Assembly: GCA_036877525.1 (NCBI GenBank)
Contig: JAZGTH010000032.1
Coordinates: forward strand, 2,632,001-2,696,000
Source of the DNA: Chromobotia macracanthus
Lineage: Eukaryota > Chordata > Actinopteri > Cypriniformes > Botiidae
DNA: 64,000 bases
Direction of reading: 5' to 3'
Shown: positions 55,901 through 61,994 of the stretch, piece after piece
Numbering within the stretch: position 1 is the stretch's first letter
How the letters are laid out: the number at the start of each line of letters is the position of its first letter
Made by a program: the position numbers and the translations under genes
The notes under the pieces: model-generated
The model's database searches: none
The model's input: the letters and a program-made list of their open reading frames with translations, nothing else
What the model was told of the DNA's origin: nothing

Positions 55901-57980
55901 GCATTTAGACATAACCTCGGCCACGACTATACCATAGCGTCCAGCCCCAAGGGAGCTGGATAAGTGAGGTTGAACCAGACGGGACAGTGTGTTGACTCCT
56001 CAGAGGCAAACAAATCCACTTCCGCTCTGCCATACCGCTGCCAAATGGACTTCACCACTTGTGGATGGAGCCTCCCTTCCCAGGCCTCAGCCTCTGTCTC
56101 GACAGGATATATGCCCCCAGATTTACATGCCCTGGGATATACATCACTCTGATGGACAACAGCCTGGTTTCTGCTCAAAGAAGAATCTGCTGCACCAGCC
56201 TGAACAGGGGGTGCGAACGCAATCCTCCTTGGTGATTCAAGTATGAGACAACTGTGGTGTTGTTCATAAGGACTAGGATGTGTTGGCCTTTCTGGTGAGG
56301 GAGAAAGTGTTTCAGCATCAAAAACACAGCCTTCATTTCCAGACAGTTTATGTGCCAGGAGAGATGAGGATCCTTCAACATGGACTGGACGGCCATCGAG
56401 AACTGCACCCCAGCCTGTGCAGGAGGCATCTCCTCCTATCTCCTCAAAGACCGATTCCAGCGACACAGTTCCAGAATGGGACGCAGCCTTCATCCGTTTT
56501 GGGAACTATAAAGTATCGGCTGTAAAAGCCCAGATCTCTCAAGTGCAGGGGAACATGTTTTATAGCTTTTTCACCAAGAGAGTCTCTAGTTCCCGGGCCA
56601 ACACTACTACCACAGTCTGTAAAATGACATAGAAACAAGGAGGACAGGAGGCAAATTGAATTCTGTACCGTCTCTCTACCGTTCTTAACAGCCATGGGGA
56701 CAAACTGGGCAGAAGCTTCCACGCTGCCAGTAAGTCTGAGAGAGGTACCATCCTGTCTATCTGTCCAGTCTCCTGAAACAGAGGACTGGCAAGAAAAGTC
56801 TGGACAGATTACCTGCCGGGTGCTTCTACCCCACAAACACCTGAGGTGGCAGGGAAAGTAGAAGGGAGGGCAAGACCTTTGGTTCTACGGGGCTCCTGAA
56901 CCGCATCTGGTTCTAACCCCCCACCTTGGTCCAGGTCTTTGAACAGGTCAGCCTGGTACACCTGCAAAACTGCAATAATGTGCAGTGATGAACCAGCCTG
57001 ACCTACTGCCGCATAAGCCTTGCCCACCAGATTTAAAGTAACCTGGCAGGGCTTGGAGGGCAAGGCAGGTTTCCTCCTTGATGATGATGTAGAGGGAGAG
57101 AGATAGCCCACAAGCGTCTCTTCAGCCGTTGGCATCTCCCCCATACCCGTTTTACATGTGTTCAGAGTCGGCACACTTGAAGTGCTTTTCCCCACAGTGT
57201 CAAGGTGATGCAGCTTCGTGTTCCCTCAAAAGGGAACTGCAGTTTAAAAGTTTACATTTTGAGAACCTTCTGTGAAAACAAGCTACAAATGCTCCACCAT
57301 CCTCAGCACCCATACACACAATATAGTAGCCATGTCTTCTTTCTGTTTACGGATGTGACATAACTCAGCAGAAAAATTATGTCAAACTGACATTTTCACG
57401 AAATTAAACCTGACAGCTCAGATTATAAATCATTATTATAAATTTACTGTTAATCAGGGTAAGGTAAGGACAGCATTTTGAACACTGATGATTTATATAA
57501 TTGCTCAAAAACTGAACAAAAAATATGCATTTCAGCTCTATGGCAATACAATAAATACCATATGCCATAATGTGCAAATAATATTTAAATAAAATTATTA
57601 TTTTTAAATATTTAATTTAAATATTACTTTGGCTCCTTTAGAAAAAATGGAATTATCATAATTTTGGGTAAGCTCATGGAAATAATGTCACAACCAAAAA
57701 AAATGCTTACTCTGTATATAAAAGCCTACAAAATATACAAAGCACCTGTTCTAGCCTAGACATATTCTCAGAGGGTTTCATAAAATTTACCCAACATTTT
57801 ATTTACTGGTTCTCATGAAATGAGTTGATATCTGAGCTTTCACGTGTACCTTCTGTCGGGAAGGAAGTAGATTTTGACATAGGGGTTTCTAGGTCGGCCA
57901 TCTTCTCGCGCAGGCAGGTCTTTGGCTCCCAGGATTGTAACAATAAGTTGATGTCCCACTTTATCGTACCAGAGCTTCAC
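13892..57980 (-). CDS. rims2: RIM2, regulating synaptic membrane exocytosis protein 2 (5' part beyond window)
   Basis: Join on the - strand: 57980-57850, 54305-54134, 52212-52059, 48959-48891, 47783-47648, 47122-47036, 46462-46391, 45800-45705, 42208-42149, 41964-41914, 41436-41380, 39053-38868, 36942-36833, 35971-35939, 35030-34965, 33940-33704, 32811-32764, 28741-28719, 27524-27385, 25868-25713, 22951-22737, 16052-15911, 15645-15533, 15349-15248, 14870-14731, 14098-13892. Total 3003 bases: 1000 residues plus stop, with every junction in phase. RIM proteins are active-zone scaffolds binding Rab3, Munc13, RIM-BP, liprin-alpha and calcium channels. Seen here: C2A (residues 1 to about 125), a Ser/Arg/Pro-rich linker with RQLPQIP (the RIM-BP SH3 ligand), SSDSDVSDVSA, the RRSSFGAKM block, IQRSVETGLAIEM, and C2B (about 855-975). 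The zinc finger and PDZ exons are absent and should lie upstream past 64000. MDHKSFMG and LTNMVIGW favour RIMS2 over RIMS1. I cannot tell rims2a from rims2b. Neighbouring lrp12 supports the assignment. Confidence 0.94.
14731..14870 (-). CDS. rims2: rims2 exon: C2B middle
   Basis: It encodes PYVKVYLLDNGKCINKKKTR and TARKTLDPLYQQQLQFEENP, including the polybasic patch. Like other RIM C2 domains it lacks the full set of calcium-binding aspartates. Confidence 0.98.
15248..15349 (-). CDS. rims2: rims2 exon: start of C2B
   Basis: It encodes GDIQIGMVHRKERLDVEVIR followed by ARGLVGKPGNKQTP, the first strands of C2B. In most RIMs the loop reads DKKGQLEVE; HRKERLDVE here is a substitution. Confidence 0.97.
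15533..15645 (-). CDS. rims2: rims2 exon: LIFPGV / FLDGLGPAQL
   Basis: It encodes LIFPGVKISSDSQFTEFLDG and LGPAQLAGRQTLATPPM, a strongly conserved RIM signature just before C2B. Confidence 0.98.
15911..16052 (-). CDS. rims2: rims2 exon: IQRSVETGLAIEM
   Basis: It encodes EGKKKKPVRLAIQRSVETGL, then AIEMKSRMTRQPSRETTDDG, the conserved segment before C2B shared by all RIMs including gamma forms. Phase 1 in, phase 2 out. Confidence 0.98.
16312..16420 (+). repeat. tRNA-derived SINE
   Basis: A box-B-like GGTTCAATTCC precedes the tail GTAAGTTGCTTTG and GCTAAATGCAT. It is a degenerate copy of the family at 7128. Confidence 0.7.
16663..16807 (-). CDS. rims2: Alternative first exon of RIM2-gamma
   Basis: The ATG at 16807 opens MGRQGQDSTAALPGMRMQRS, then QSRLSLSASFEALAVYFPCM and NSFEEGEG, the hallmark N-terminus of the short gamma RIMs (RIM2-gamma, RIM4). 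Its donor leaves phase 1, like exon 22737, so both can splice to 16052-15911. The gamma form would hold only the C2B region and lack zinc finger, PDZ and C2A. A promoter must lie just upstream (higher coordinates). Confidence 0.95.
16808..17300 (-). promoter_or_regulatory. rims2: Inferred RIM2-gamma promoter region
   Basis: Position inferred from the gamma first exon. No clear TATA box on the - strand was seen. The 5' UTR start cannot be placed from sequence alone. Confidence 0.35.
17720..17895. repeat. 88-bp tandem duplication
   Basis: 17720-17807 and 17808-17895 are nearly identical, with only a handful of differences. The unit includes the end of a SINE tail (TTTACGCATTTGGCTGACAC), so the duplication happened after SINE insertion. 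Confidence 0.92.
17859..17998 (-). repeat. tRNA-derived SINE
   Basis: Read on the - strand it has the tRNA-like head (GCAGAGCATTGCATTAGCAC), then GGTTCCCAGGGAAC, then the GTAAGCTGCTTTTGGTGTC tail. Confidence 0.75.
22265..22450. repeat. Interspersed repeat of the TAGCTAATTACAAGTAG type
   Basis: The phrases GTGTTGGAGAGTAGCTAATT and AGTAGCTTGGTTACTTTTAA are typical of a repeat common in fish genomes. Class not determined. Confidence 0.5.
22737..22951 (-). CDS. rims2: rims2 exon: FTSKM and RRSSFGAKM block
   Basis: It encodes EFTSKMKHRTQTATPG, SSSVGGDMCSLGRND and KKRRSSFGAKMAAMVGLG, matching mammalian RIM2 (FTSKM, SGDMCSLEKND, KKRRSSIGAKMVAIVGL). Acceptor CTGACAG, donor GTGAGT, ending phase 1. 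Confidence 0.97.
22952..25712 (-). other. rims2 intron
   Basis: Intron of 2.76 kb with a palindromic MITE-like repeat at about 23479-23761. Otherwise AT-rich and unremarkable. Confidence 0.75.
23479..23761. repeat. Palindromic MITE-like repeat
   Basis: The ends CATTTGTTAACATTAGTTAA and GAAGTGTTACC, and inner motifs CTAACATGAACTAACAATAG, belong to a short inverted-repeat family abundant in cyprinids. Related pieces lie at 27568-27660 and 37630-37940. Confidence 0.65.
25713..25868 (-). CDS. rims2: rims2 glutamate-rich exon
   Basis: A 156-base exon, phase 2-2, acceptor GCGTCAG and donor GTCAGC. It encodes REEAHQSQGEEETVVVQEQV, then a run ending EISEAEEEEEEPE. It joins NRRIS upstream to EFTSKMKHR downstream; in mammals NRKIS joins VFTSKM directly, so this looks like an inserted cassette. 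Reading through the donor meets a stop nine codons later. Confidence 0.8.
25869..27384 (-). other. rims2 intron with GGGGCTTGACCC repeat
   Basis: Contains an interspersed repeat (about 26380-27060) but no exon. Confidence 0.7.
26380..27060. repeat. Interspersed repeat with GGGGCTTGACCC ends
   Basis: It opens with GGGGCTTGACCC and TTGTTATTGTTAGTTTTCTT, passes through GAAATTTGGCATACTGACCG, and has GGGCTTGACCCCATAG near its far end. Such copies are common in otophysan genomes. The transposon class is uncertain and no protein is encoded. Confidence 0.6.
27385..27524 (-). CDS. rims2: rims2 exon: SSDSDVSDVSA block
   Basis: It encodes GMDSLSMRSSDSDVSDVSAM, then ASRLSSMSYMSVQSERARAN, nearly identical to the conserved RIM1/RIM2 serine-rich block. 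Acceptor GTACAG, donor GTAATT. Confidence 0.98.
27525..28718 (-). other. rims2 intron
   Basis: About 1.2 kb, with a MITE-like fragment at 27568-27660 and nothing else recognised. Confidence 0.75.
28719..28741 (-). CDS. rims2: rims2 23-base microexon GTLKDPSR
   Basis: Acceptor TTCACAG, donor GTACGT. It encodes TLKDPSR and restores phase 0 for the next exon, so it is required for the frame. It may correspond to the GTLDR/GTLER segment of mammalian RIM. Confidence 0.82.
28848..28940. repeat. (ATCT)n-(AT)n microsatellite
   Basis: About a dozen ATCT units run into a long AT tract just upstream (intronic side) of the 23-base microexon. Confidence 0.97.
29357..29389 (-). CDS. rims2: Candidate rims2 cassette exon (33 bases)
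   Basis: CACATCAG acceptor, GTACTA donor and phase 1-1 exactly fit between exons 32764 and 28719. The product would be IETVSENEEA, acidic like neighbouring microexons. It is not included in the joined CDS. Support is from phase and splice signals only. Confidence 0.45.
30717..31946 (-). mobile_element. Degenerate Tc1-like DNA transposon
   Basis: The inverted ends (CAACCCTAATTC and GAATT-type GGGGTTG) are flanked by TA on both sides, the Tc1/mariner target duplication. Internal phrases (AAGTTGGGACAGGGGCATGT, TTGTCCCATTCTTGTCTGAT, CCGTCCCAACTTTTTTGAGA) match a widespread teleost Tc1-like family whose transposase reads on the - strand. At 1230 bases it has internal deletions and many stops and cannot encode a working transposase. 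A 22-bp unit is repeated three times near 31060-31120, and a 14-bp perfect hairpin sits at 30750-30780. Confidence 0.8.
32764..32811 (-). CDS. rims2: rims2 48-base exon with GC donor
   Basis: It encodes ESEEKPIAPPAVNGRK. The donor reads AAAG|GCAAGT, the classic minor GC-AG form; no GT donor in the right phase is present. Acceptor CTCAAG, phase 1-1. Confidence 0.75.
33704..33940 (-). CDS. rims2: rims2 Pro/Ala/His-rich exon
   Basis: A 237-base exon, phase 1-1, acceptor TTCAAAG and donor GTGTGT. It begins YMGMEPPVSGHTIAH. About 60 residues follow, built mainly from proline, alanine, serine and histidine, with repeats such as HAPSSPAHAPSLAHA. No counterpart in this position is known to me in mammalian RIM2. 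Imperfect CATGCCCCT units suggest expansion by slippage. The frame stays open across the whole exon and both splice phases fit. Confidence 0.8.
34080..34700. repeat. Interspersed repeat of the GGTGAGTAAAT/CACCC family
   Basis: Contains phrases seen again at 49548-49810 (for example AATGAAAATTC near the edge). Probably a nonautonomous DNA element common in cyprinids. Confidence 0.45.
34965..35030 (-). CDS. rims2: rims2 66-base proline-rich exon
   Basis: The product is VGVSSQSPAPPPAPPQITQK plus MA. Acceptor GATGCAG, donor GTAATC, phase 1-1. The composition matches the next exon. Confidence 0.78.
35939..35971 (-). CDS. rims2: rims2 33-base microexon DGEGMTEPFE
   Basis: Flanked by CCCAG and GTCTGT, phase 1-1, keeping the frame. 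It is acidic, and was found only because both neighbours require phase 1. Confidence 0.75.
36041..36524. mobile_element. TA-flanked nonautonomous Tc1/mariner-like element
   Basis: Starts CAATGCCCTCTATAATTATT and ends with the near reverse complement (AAATACATTTGGAGGGCACTG), each flanked by TA. At 484 bases it encodes no transposase. Confidence 0.75.
36833..36942 (-). CDS. rims2: rims2 exon: RIM-BP binding motif
   Basis: It encodes NPRTGSVQTSPTSTPMSSRR followed by GRQLPQIPPKGSLDR. RQLPQIP fits the R-x-L-P-x-x-P ligand through which RIM binds the SH3 domains of RIM-BP, tethering calcium channels. Acceptor CCCACAG, donor GTGAGT. Confidence 0.98.
36943..38867 (-). other. rims2 intron with MITE fragments
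   Basis: A 1.9-kb intron. It has a fragment beginning ACACTACTAGTCAAAAGTTT at about 37389-37570 (a common fish MITE end) and a palindromic MITE at about 37630-37940. Confidence 0.75.
38868..39053 (-). CDS. rims2: rims2 exon: arginine/serine-rich linker
   Basis: It encodes YSRSMVDRHDHYRSRSADQR, then TRSRSSERPDSGYMRSMPSL and SAPPSPALT, closely matching RIM1/RIM2 (TRSRSTERPD, MRSMPSL, SAPPSPAL). Donor GTGACC. Confidence 0.97.
39054..41379 (-). other. rims2 intron holding a DIRS block
   Basis: Almost all of this intron is the DIRS-type block at 39400-41180. Confidence 0.8.
39400..41180 (-). mobile_element. Deleted DIRS1-like retrotransposon, block A
   Basis: The sequence around 39410-39480 recurs inverted at 41100-41178 (shared ATATGTATGGGATTATGACA), giving terminal inverted repeats. 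Between them, - strand frames at 40697-40948 and 39595-40441 resemble the pre-RT segment and the RNase H region of fish DIRS1 polyproteins (for example WPHMHWFSEI). The reverse-transcriptase core is missing and frames are broken, so it is a dead, internally deleted copy. Confidence 0.7.
41380..41436 (-). CDS. rims2: rims2 exon: EDHIPEFPANHEHFEEDL
   Basis: Fifty-seven bases, acceptor CTGTAG, donor GTAATG, phase 2-2. It is acidic, and its phase fits both neighbours. Confidence 0.82.
41437..42148 (-). other. Short rims2 introns
   Basis: Introns 41437-41913 and 41965-42148. Nothing recognised. Confidence 0.85.
41914..41964 (-). CDS. rims2: rims2 exon: YYNGPNHVINGTCLDY
   Basis: Fifty-one bases, acceptor TGAAAG, donor GTAAGG, phase 2-2. 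It is recognised by phase and splice signals rather than homology. The acceptor has a weak pyrimidine tract. Confidence 0.75.
42149..42208 (-). CDS. rims2: rims2 exon: KMRRDRQISAYSDSFESPE
   Basis: Sixty bases between TATTCAG and GTAAAA, phase 2-2. It is the first of three adjacent small exons (42149, 41914, 41380) lying between two DIRS remains. Confidence 0.85.
42465..42535. repeat. Short repeat shared with 53640-53710
   Basis: Both copies contain AATTCAA..TTTATTTGTCACATAC followed by a CATACA/ACAAC segment and GAAATGT. An interspersed family; class unknown. Confidence 0.65.
42850..44400 (-). mobile_element. DIRS1-like retrotransposon fragment, block B
   Basis: The - strand frame 42881-43378 carries HLRCLGLRLNAKK, WGDVWDSTMMRAQLSF and IPFGLLYMRPLQCWLR, the end of a DIRS-type reverse transcriptase. 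Upstream, 43860-44340 holds a gag-like segment (the GKAY..VGQAGAYLHT type). Frameshifts and a stop disrupt it. Confidence 0.78.
45705..45800 (-). CDS. rims2: rims2 exon: linker segment MNPLYRKDAV
   Basis: Ninety-six bases, phase 2-2, donor GTAGTA. The product is MNPLYRKDAVRLLHSTKMAR and AHSEGAYNCVD. The open frame, splice sites and phase support it. It is probably alternatively spliced in the RIM central region. Confidence 0.78.
46391..46462 (-). CDS. rims2: rims2 exon: linker segment QYLTLPPRTR
   Basis: Seventy-two bases with acceptor GATTGCAG and donor GTATTC, phase 2-2. The product is QYLTLPPRTRHRQPIIDPAI and QDP. It is identified by splice signals and phase; conservation with mammals is weak. 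Confidence 0.82.
46541..46680 (+). repeat. tRNA-derived SINE
   Basis: The head CTCCTGTAGCTCACATTGCA, box B GGTTCGATCCC and tail GTAAGCCACTTTGGATAAAA match the family at 7128. Confidence 0.8.
47036..47122 (-). CDS. rims2: rims2 exon: linker segment ending YSPD
   Basis: It encodes RSLDHGVRGG and HRMSEDRYSPD, parallel to the mammalian VEQGLRG and RVMDDHYSPD segments. Symmetric phase 2-2, so it can be skipped without a frameshift. Confidence 0.92.
47648..47783 (-). CDS. rims2: rims2 exon: linker segment after C2A
   Basis: It encodes YRHNGRDFQSSTLSVPEQVM, then SSNHCS and RTRSRSPSVPPPQ, all alignable to RIM1/RIM2. Mammals carry a few extra residues (SPSGSPHRVD) after NHC that are missing here. 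Confidence 0.97.
47784..48890 (-). other. rims2 intron
   Basis: An AT-rich 1.1-kb intron with no recognised repeat. Confidence 0.8.
48891..48959 (-). CDS. rims2: rims2 exon: RISDSE linker segment
   Basis: It encodes SQRISDSEFSDYDCEDGIG, matching mammalian RIM (RISDSEVSDYDC). Its acceptor is fused to a CT microsatellite at 48962-48983 that supplies the polypyrimidine tract. Confidence 0.95.
48962..48983. repeat. (GA)n microsatellite forming a splice polypyrimidine tract
   Basis: On the - strand this is an uninterrupted CT run ending CTCAG at the acceptor of exon 48891-48959. Confidence 0.95.
49548..49810. repeat. Abundant cyprinid interspersed repeat
   Basis: It begins AAAGGGATAGTTCAATAAAA and includes GCTCACCCTCATGTCATTC, AACACAAATTAAGATATTTT and GAGAATACTTTTTGTGC, phrases diagnostic of a very frequent nonautonomous element. 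Confidence 0.75.
52059..52212 (-). CDS. rims2: rims2 exon: end of C2A
   Basis: It encodes ILIELEMALLDDQPHWYKLQ and, further on, ESPTRRLQ. The donor is GTATGT after phase 1. An earlier GTTACA at 52066 could also be used in principle but would break the frame with the next exon. Confidence 0.97.
52236..52352 (-). repeat. tRNA-derived SINE
   Basis: Read on the - strand: GGTAAACCGAACTGGCAAAG, box B GGGTTCGAAT, then GTAAGTTACTTTGGATAAAT and the AAATG tail. Confidence 0.78.
52440..53630 (-). mobile_element. DIRS1-like retrotransposon fragment, block C
   Basis: The - strand frame 52759-53016 contains the RT start motif (CYFVISKKDGGLQMILDLRL). An upstream frame (53091-53632) carries gag/pre-RT-like sequence. 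The low-coordinate end has the DIRS-style terminal sequence (TTGTTCCCATCTCTCAGGGA). It is heavily deleted. Confidence 0.7.
53640..53710. repeat. Short repeat shared with 42465-42535
   Basis: See the copy at 42465. It abuts DIRS block C. Confidence 0.65.
54134..54305 (-). CDS. rims2: rims2 exon: C2A polybasic region
   Basis: It contains DKSKRRTKTVKKSLEPKW, the lysine/arginine-rich strand of C2A, then HRREFRERMLEITLWDQARV, nearly invariant in RIM1/RIM2. DIRS-type retrotransposon remains lie on both sides. Confidence 0.98.
54470..57240 (-). mobile_element. DIRS1-like retrotransposon with tyrosine recombinase, block D
   Basis: On the - strand from high to low coordinates: gag-like region (56809-57195, GKAYAAVGQAGSSLH), RT start (56444-56600, GFYSRYFIVPK), RNase H region (55927-56493, GWGAVLDGRPVH and VDLFASEESTHCPVW), then a tyrosine recombinase (54691-55374). 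The recombinase shows SLKRVGDLQALSV (first catalytic Arg), RAHSVRE (His-x-x-Arg) and GWSSPHTFFRFYSLDL (C-terminal His and Tyr). The RT core is deleted and there are frameshifts, so it is defective. The YR type separates DIRS elements from integrase-using LTR elements. Confidence 0.85.
54484..54645. repeat. 33-bp perfect inverted repeat at the DIRS end
   Basis: GTAACCCTGTTCCCTGAGAT (54484 on) is mirrored exactly by 54613-54645, with 96 bases between. Such terminal and internal complementary repeats are a DIRS hallmark. Confidence 0.92.
57850..57980 (-). CDS. rims2: rims2 exon: start of C2A
   Basis: It encodes VKLWYDKVGHQLIVTILGAK and continues to VKIYFLPDR, strands 1-3 of the RIM C2A fold. 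Acceptor CCTCTAG, donor GTACAC, leaving phase 2. It is the most 5' exon of the gene found in the window. Confidence 0.97.
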
Positions 57981-60900
57981 CTAGAGGAACAGATCAACTC
58001 TGTTAGGAGGTCTGCAGGGAGAGCTCACCCCAGAGGGACTTAGAGCACCCCTGCAGAAGCCCACGATGCACGGCTGGGAGCATTGCATGCTTGGCAGAAC
58101 TTTTCCACAGTAGATACAGCAATGGCAGACACAAACTAAAACAAGATGGCTACTTCTCACTATCTAAGCCTGAGATTATCTGCTGAATTCTAAATTCAAC
58201 ACAAATGCTGGACAATTATAACTTTAGGAAAACTATTTTTAAGCATTGGATCACATGGTTCGCTATAACAATGTTAAAGAGCTTTGTAAAGTAGCCTACT
58301 GATGTTAAAGGAATATTGCAAGGTACACACTACTTTATATCTACAGACAGCATCTGTGGCCTGTTATTAATTACTACAAAAAATAATTTTGACTTTGTAA
58401 AAACAAACAAAGATTCTGTTTACAGTAATGCACTTACAATGGAAGTCTATTGGATAAAGCATTTTTAGAATAAATGTTTGTAGAATACATATACGTATAA
58501 AAGTTGTAAATTGTAAATTGCTATACTGTTAGACACAAGACAAACATTATTCATGTTAATAGAGAACTGGTTTACGGATAGGGCCGGAGGAACCTCAGTC
58601 CCAAGGCCTCAGGGGCCTCCTGCAACCTGACAATACCAAAGGAAATTGCATGCATGGGCCCACAGACCATAACATGTGATAATATGTGACTCTTAGGCCC
58701 ATGGGCCCTTTTGTGCATACAGCAAGAGTTGTTTTCTAGGGCCCTCAGATGATTTTTTAGTGATCTAATGTTAGCCTACCAAATCATGCAATTTCTCATG
58801 CAATTTTAGTTTTTGCCAAATTGTCCTTTTCACTCACAGTAGAGCAACTGGTCTGCTGCTAGGGAAACTAGTATGATAAAATAGCTTGCCTACAAAATAA
58901 ACCAAATAACACTCAAAATAACAACTGAATTTGTAAGAATTAAAGAGTGATATAAAGACAGTGCAAAAGTAAACTGAATAACTTTCACACAATGGGCCTC
59001 ATTCATGAGACAATTTATATAAAGAGGGTAGTATTAATGACTTTTTGATTTACTTATGAATGAGGTCGAATACCTGCCAGGATATAAGGAAGGGAAATCG
59101 TGTTACTAACCACAAATAACTATTGAGATTGTCAACAGGAATTACTGTAAACTACAGGAATATCTAACTCATAACCAGACATCTATGTGTCCCAAACAGT
59201 AGACCCCCCCAACAACTTTATAATAACTTTTAATAACCTTCAAAAAACTAATGAACATGTACTTCCAATAATATGACTGAGCTCCATTATAACTGCATTA
59301 CTGTACACTGTTTCCTTAGTTGAGAAACAAGCCAAAATAATGTATAGAGTCATCAAGAGCATAAAGTGTATTTAAGCCAAATATTGCTTTAATGAGTATC
59401 ACAAACAATTAGTTGTGTGTGATCTTTCCCATTTCATGTTAGGCTGCAGGTGAGAGGGTTTGAACAGCTGTAAGATATGAGCCGGAACATTCCATCTCTT
59501 ATTGGCTGGCCAGGCAATGGGGGTGTGTCTGCTGTGAGTCTTACTTAACTTGATGCCTTAAGACTTGATTGCTATTATTCACCTTAATGTGAAACAGACA
59601 GGGACTTTCAAAGCCCAGCAATCCAAATCAAATAACCCCACATAAAGGAACAGACTAAGCAAAAGAAAACTAAAACAAAATGTAAAATGGTTCAACTGTG
59701 CTTAATAATTTAACTTTCATTAAAATCAGATATTGAAATGAAACAGCTTTGAAAGTCTCAATTGCAGCAATTTGAAGAAAAAACGGAATCTGGCACATTT
59801 ATCTACAGAATGCTTATAGTAACTAAATTCCCCCCAAACTAAATTCCAAAAGAATTAATAGTAGAAATAAATAAAGAAATAATTAATAAAGAAATAAATC
59901 CCAAGTTAAATTTACCAGTTTATTTAGTAACACTCCATGACCACTTTATAGTTTAAAATGTTATAAAATCCATTATTATAAAACCGAATAAACAAACATA
60001 TTTACAGATGTTACGTTAACTAATAGCATTTCATTTTTGAATGCCAAATGAAAATTGGTACATTTAATAAATATTTAATTATTTTGTTTTGTGTACTTTG
60101 GTCCTCTGTAACCAGACACTTTGACTTCAAAGCAGTTGACTTTCTTTTGCGGCACATCACTACAGCTATAAGAAACACGTGTCTATACTGTACCTTTAGA
60201 GAGTACTCGCTATTCTAAAAATAGTCCAGTACTAATGCATGCATCAAAGCAACAGAAAGTGCTCAGTACAGACTAGAGCAGACTGCTTCCATTGCAAAAA
60301 CAGCAGACGGGGGAGGGCTTCAGTCCAAACAAATTGTACCATTTTATTCTCTTTAATATAGATTGAAGTGACCATATCTGTGTCCTATTAGTTTAAGAAA
60401 ATCAGCCGTGCATGTGGCAGGATATCTAACATCACTGTTACTCAGTATTTAAAAAACTCAACAACATAGGTGTTTAATATTACAGTGAAATTAGAAAATT
60501 ATAAAAAGTCAAGCACTCAAGTTGAAGAAATCTGCTATGGCTTCAGGAAATTTTTTTAAATATTTTGGTTAATTTCTATTTGGTACAAGTAAAAGACTGT
60601 AATGGCTTTGTGGGTTGGTTTTATAAAAACCTACTTTTATGTATGATATGACTGACACGTATGATGATATGAAATCGGAAACACTCCTTTAAAATAAGAG
60701 ACTTAAACAGCAAAATACATATGTAAACAATAAAACCAACCCACAAATCAGTTATGATGTAAAGTACACAGGCCCATCTGATTGCACTTTCATTGGTACA
60801 ATTTGTTTATTCATCTGTGTTTAAAGATATGTTCTTCATTGGAAAATGCAATATTATCTTGAAAATGTGCTGGTTCACAAAATGTAACCTAGTTAAGCAT

Positions 60901-61101
60901 ACTGTACACAATTATACAAACGCCAAGTATAATTTAAATATTACATAATTCAAATATAATGTTTCATGTTACATGACAAAGACTAAAACTGTATGTACAC
61001 ATTAAATAGACTTTATTCTGTACTAAATTTCAATTGATTGTACTTAAACATGCTGCATTTAAAAGATTACATATTAAAAAATATTTATTATCTCTTTATA
61101 C

Positions 61102-61994
61102 TACATTACTGGGAAAAGTCTTTAAGCACTTTAGTATCTCCACACCCAAAATGGTTTTAAGCAAGTTATTTATATCTTTTGTTGTAGTGTTAGTAGGAAT
61201 TATAAGTTTACATTTCCAAACATTCTTTTTGATGACATTTTTAAATGTAATAATCCAGTGAGATTTTTGAATGTACAAGGAGACAGACAACAGCCAGTGC
61301 TCCACAGAGAGATCTGATCTCACAATCATCGAGTCTGTCTGTGATTACATTATGAACCAACAGAAAAAACTGAGACAGACTAAATAAACTGTGGCAGCGT
61401 CTCCAAGAAGCTTGAAGAAACCTGCCTGTAAAGCTACAGTGCTATGAAAAGTTTTAGCCACTTAAAGTAGACTTAAAATAGATTTAGCCACTTAAAGTAG
61501 TTTAGCCACATGTAAAGTGGGGTTGCTTTCAAAAATAATGTCATAAATAGATTTTATTTATCAATTAACTTCTAATAACTAAATCAAATAAATATTTTGT
61601 GTGAACACCCTTTGGTTATAAACTTTTTTGTCCTTGGTAAACAAGTACATAGCTTTTCAGGTAGCTTTGCAGGCAGGTTTTTTCAAGTGTCTTGGAGACA
61701 CTGCCACAGTTCTTCTGGATTTAGTCTGATTTTTTTGTGTTGGTTCATAATGTAATCACAGACAGACTCGATGATCGAGATCAGATCTCTCTGTGGTGCA
61801 CTGGCTGTAATCAGTCTGTCTCCTTGCGCATACAAAAATCTCACTGGATTATTACAATTAATGGCAAAAAGAATGTTTGTAAATGTAATCTTATAAATCC
61901 TACTGACACTACAACAAAAGATATAAATAACTTGTTTAAACCATTTTGGGGTGTGAAAACACTAATGTGCTTAAGACTTTTGCACAGTACTGTA
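61102..61994. mobile_element. Foldback element with arms of about 345 bp
   Basis: 61102-61446 and 61650-61994 are inverted copies, about 200 bases apart. Frames on opposite strands encode parallel peptides (IQKSHWIIT, TTTKDINNL in both). The outer ends (ACAGTACTGT.. with TTAAGACTTTTGCAC) resemble a Tc1-like terminus and are bounded by TA. There is no transposase. Confidence 0.82.

Larger units (their letters stand above)
54306..57849 (-). other. rims2 intron interrupting C2A, mostly DIRS block D
   Basis: Of 3.5 kb, 54470-57240 is a DIRS element. The rest is AT-rich. Confidence 0.8.

Noticed and set aside
55927..56493. 188-codon - strand frame as a host gene
   Set aside because: It is the RNase H region of DIRS block D.
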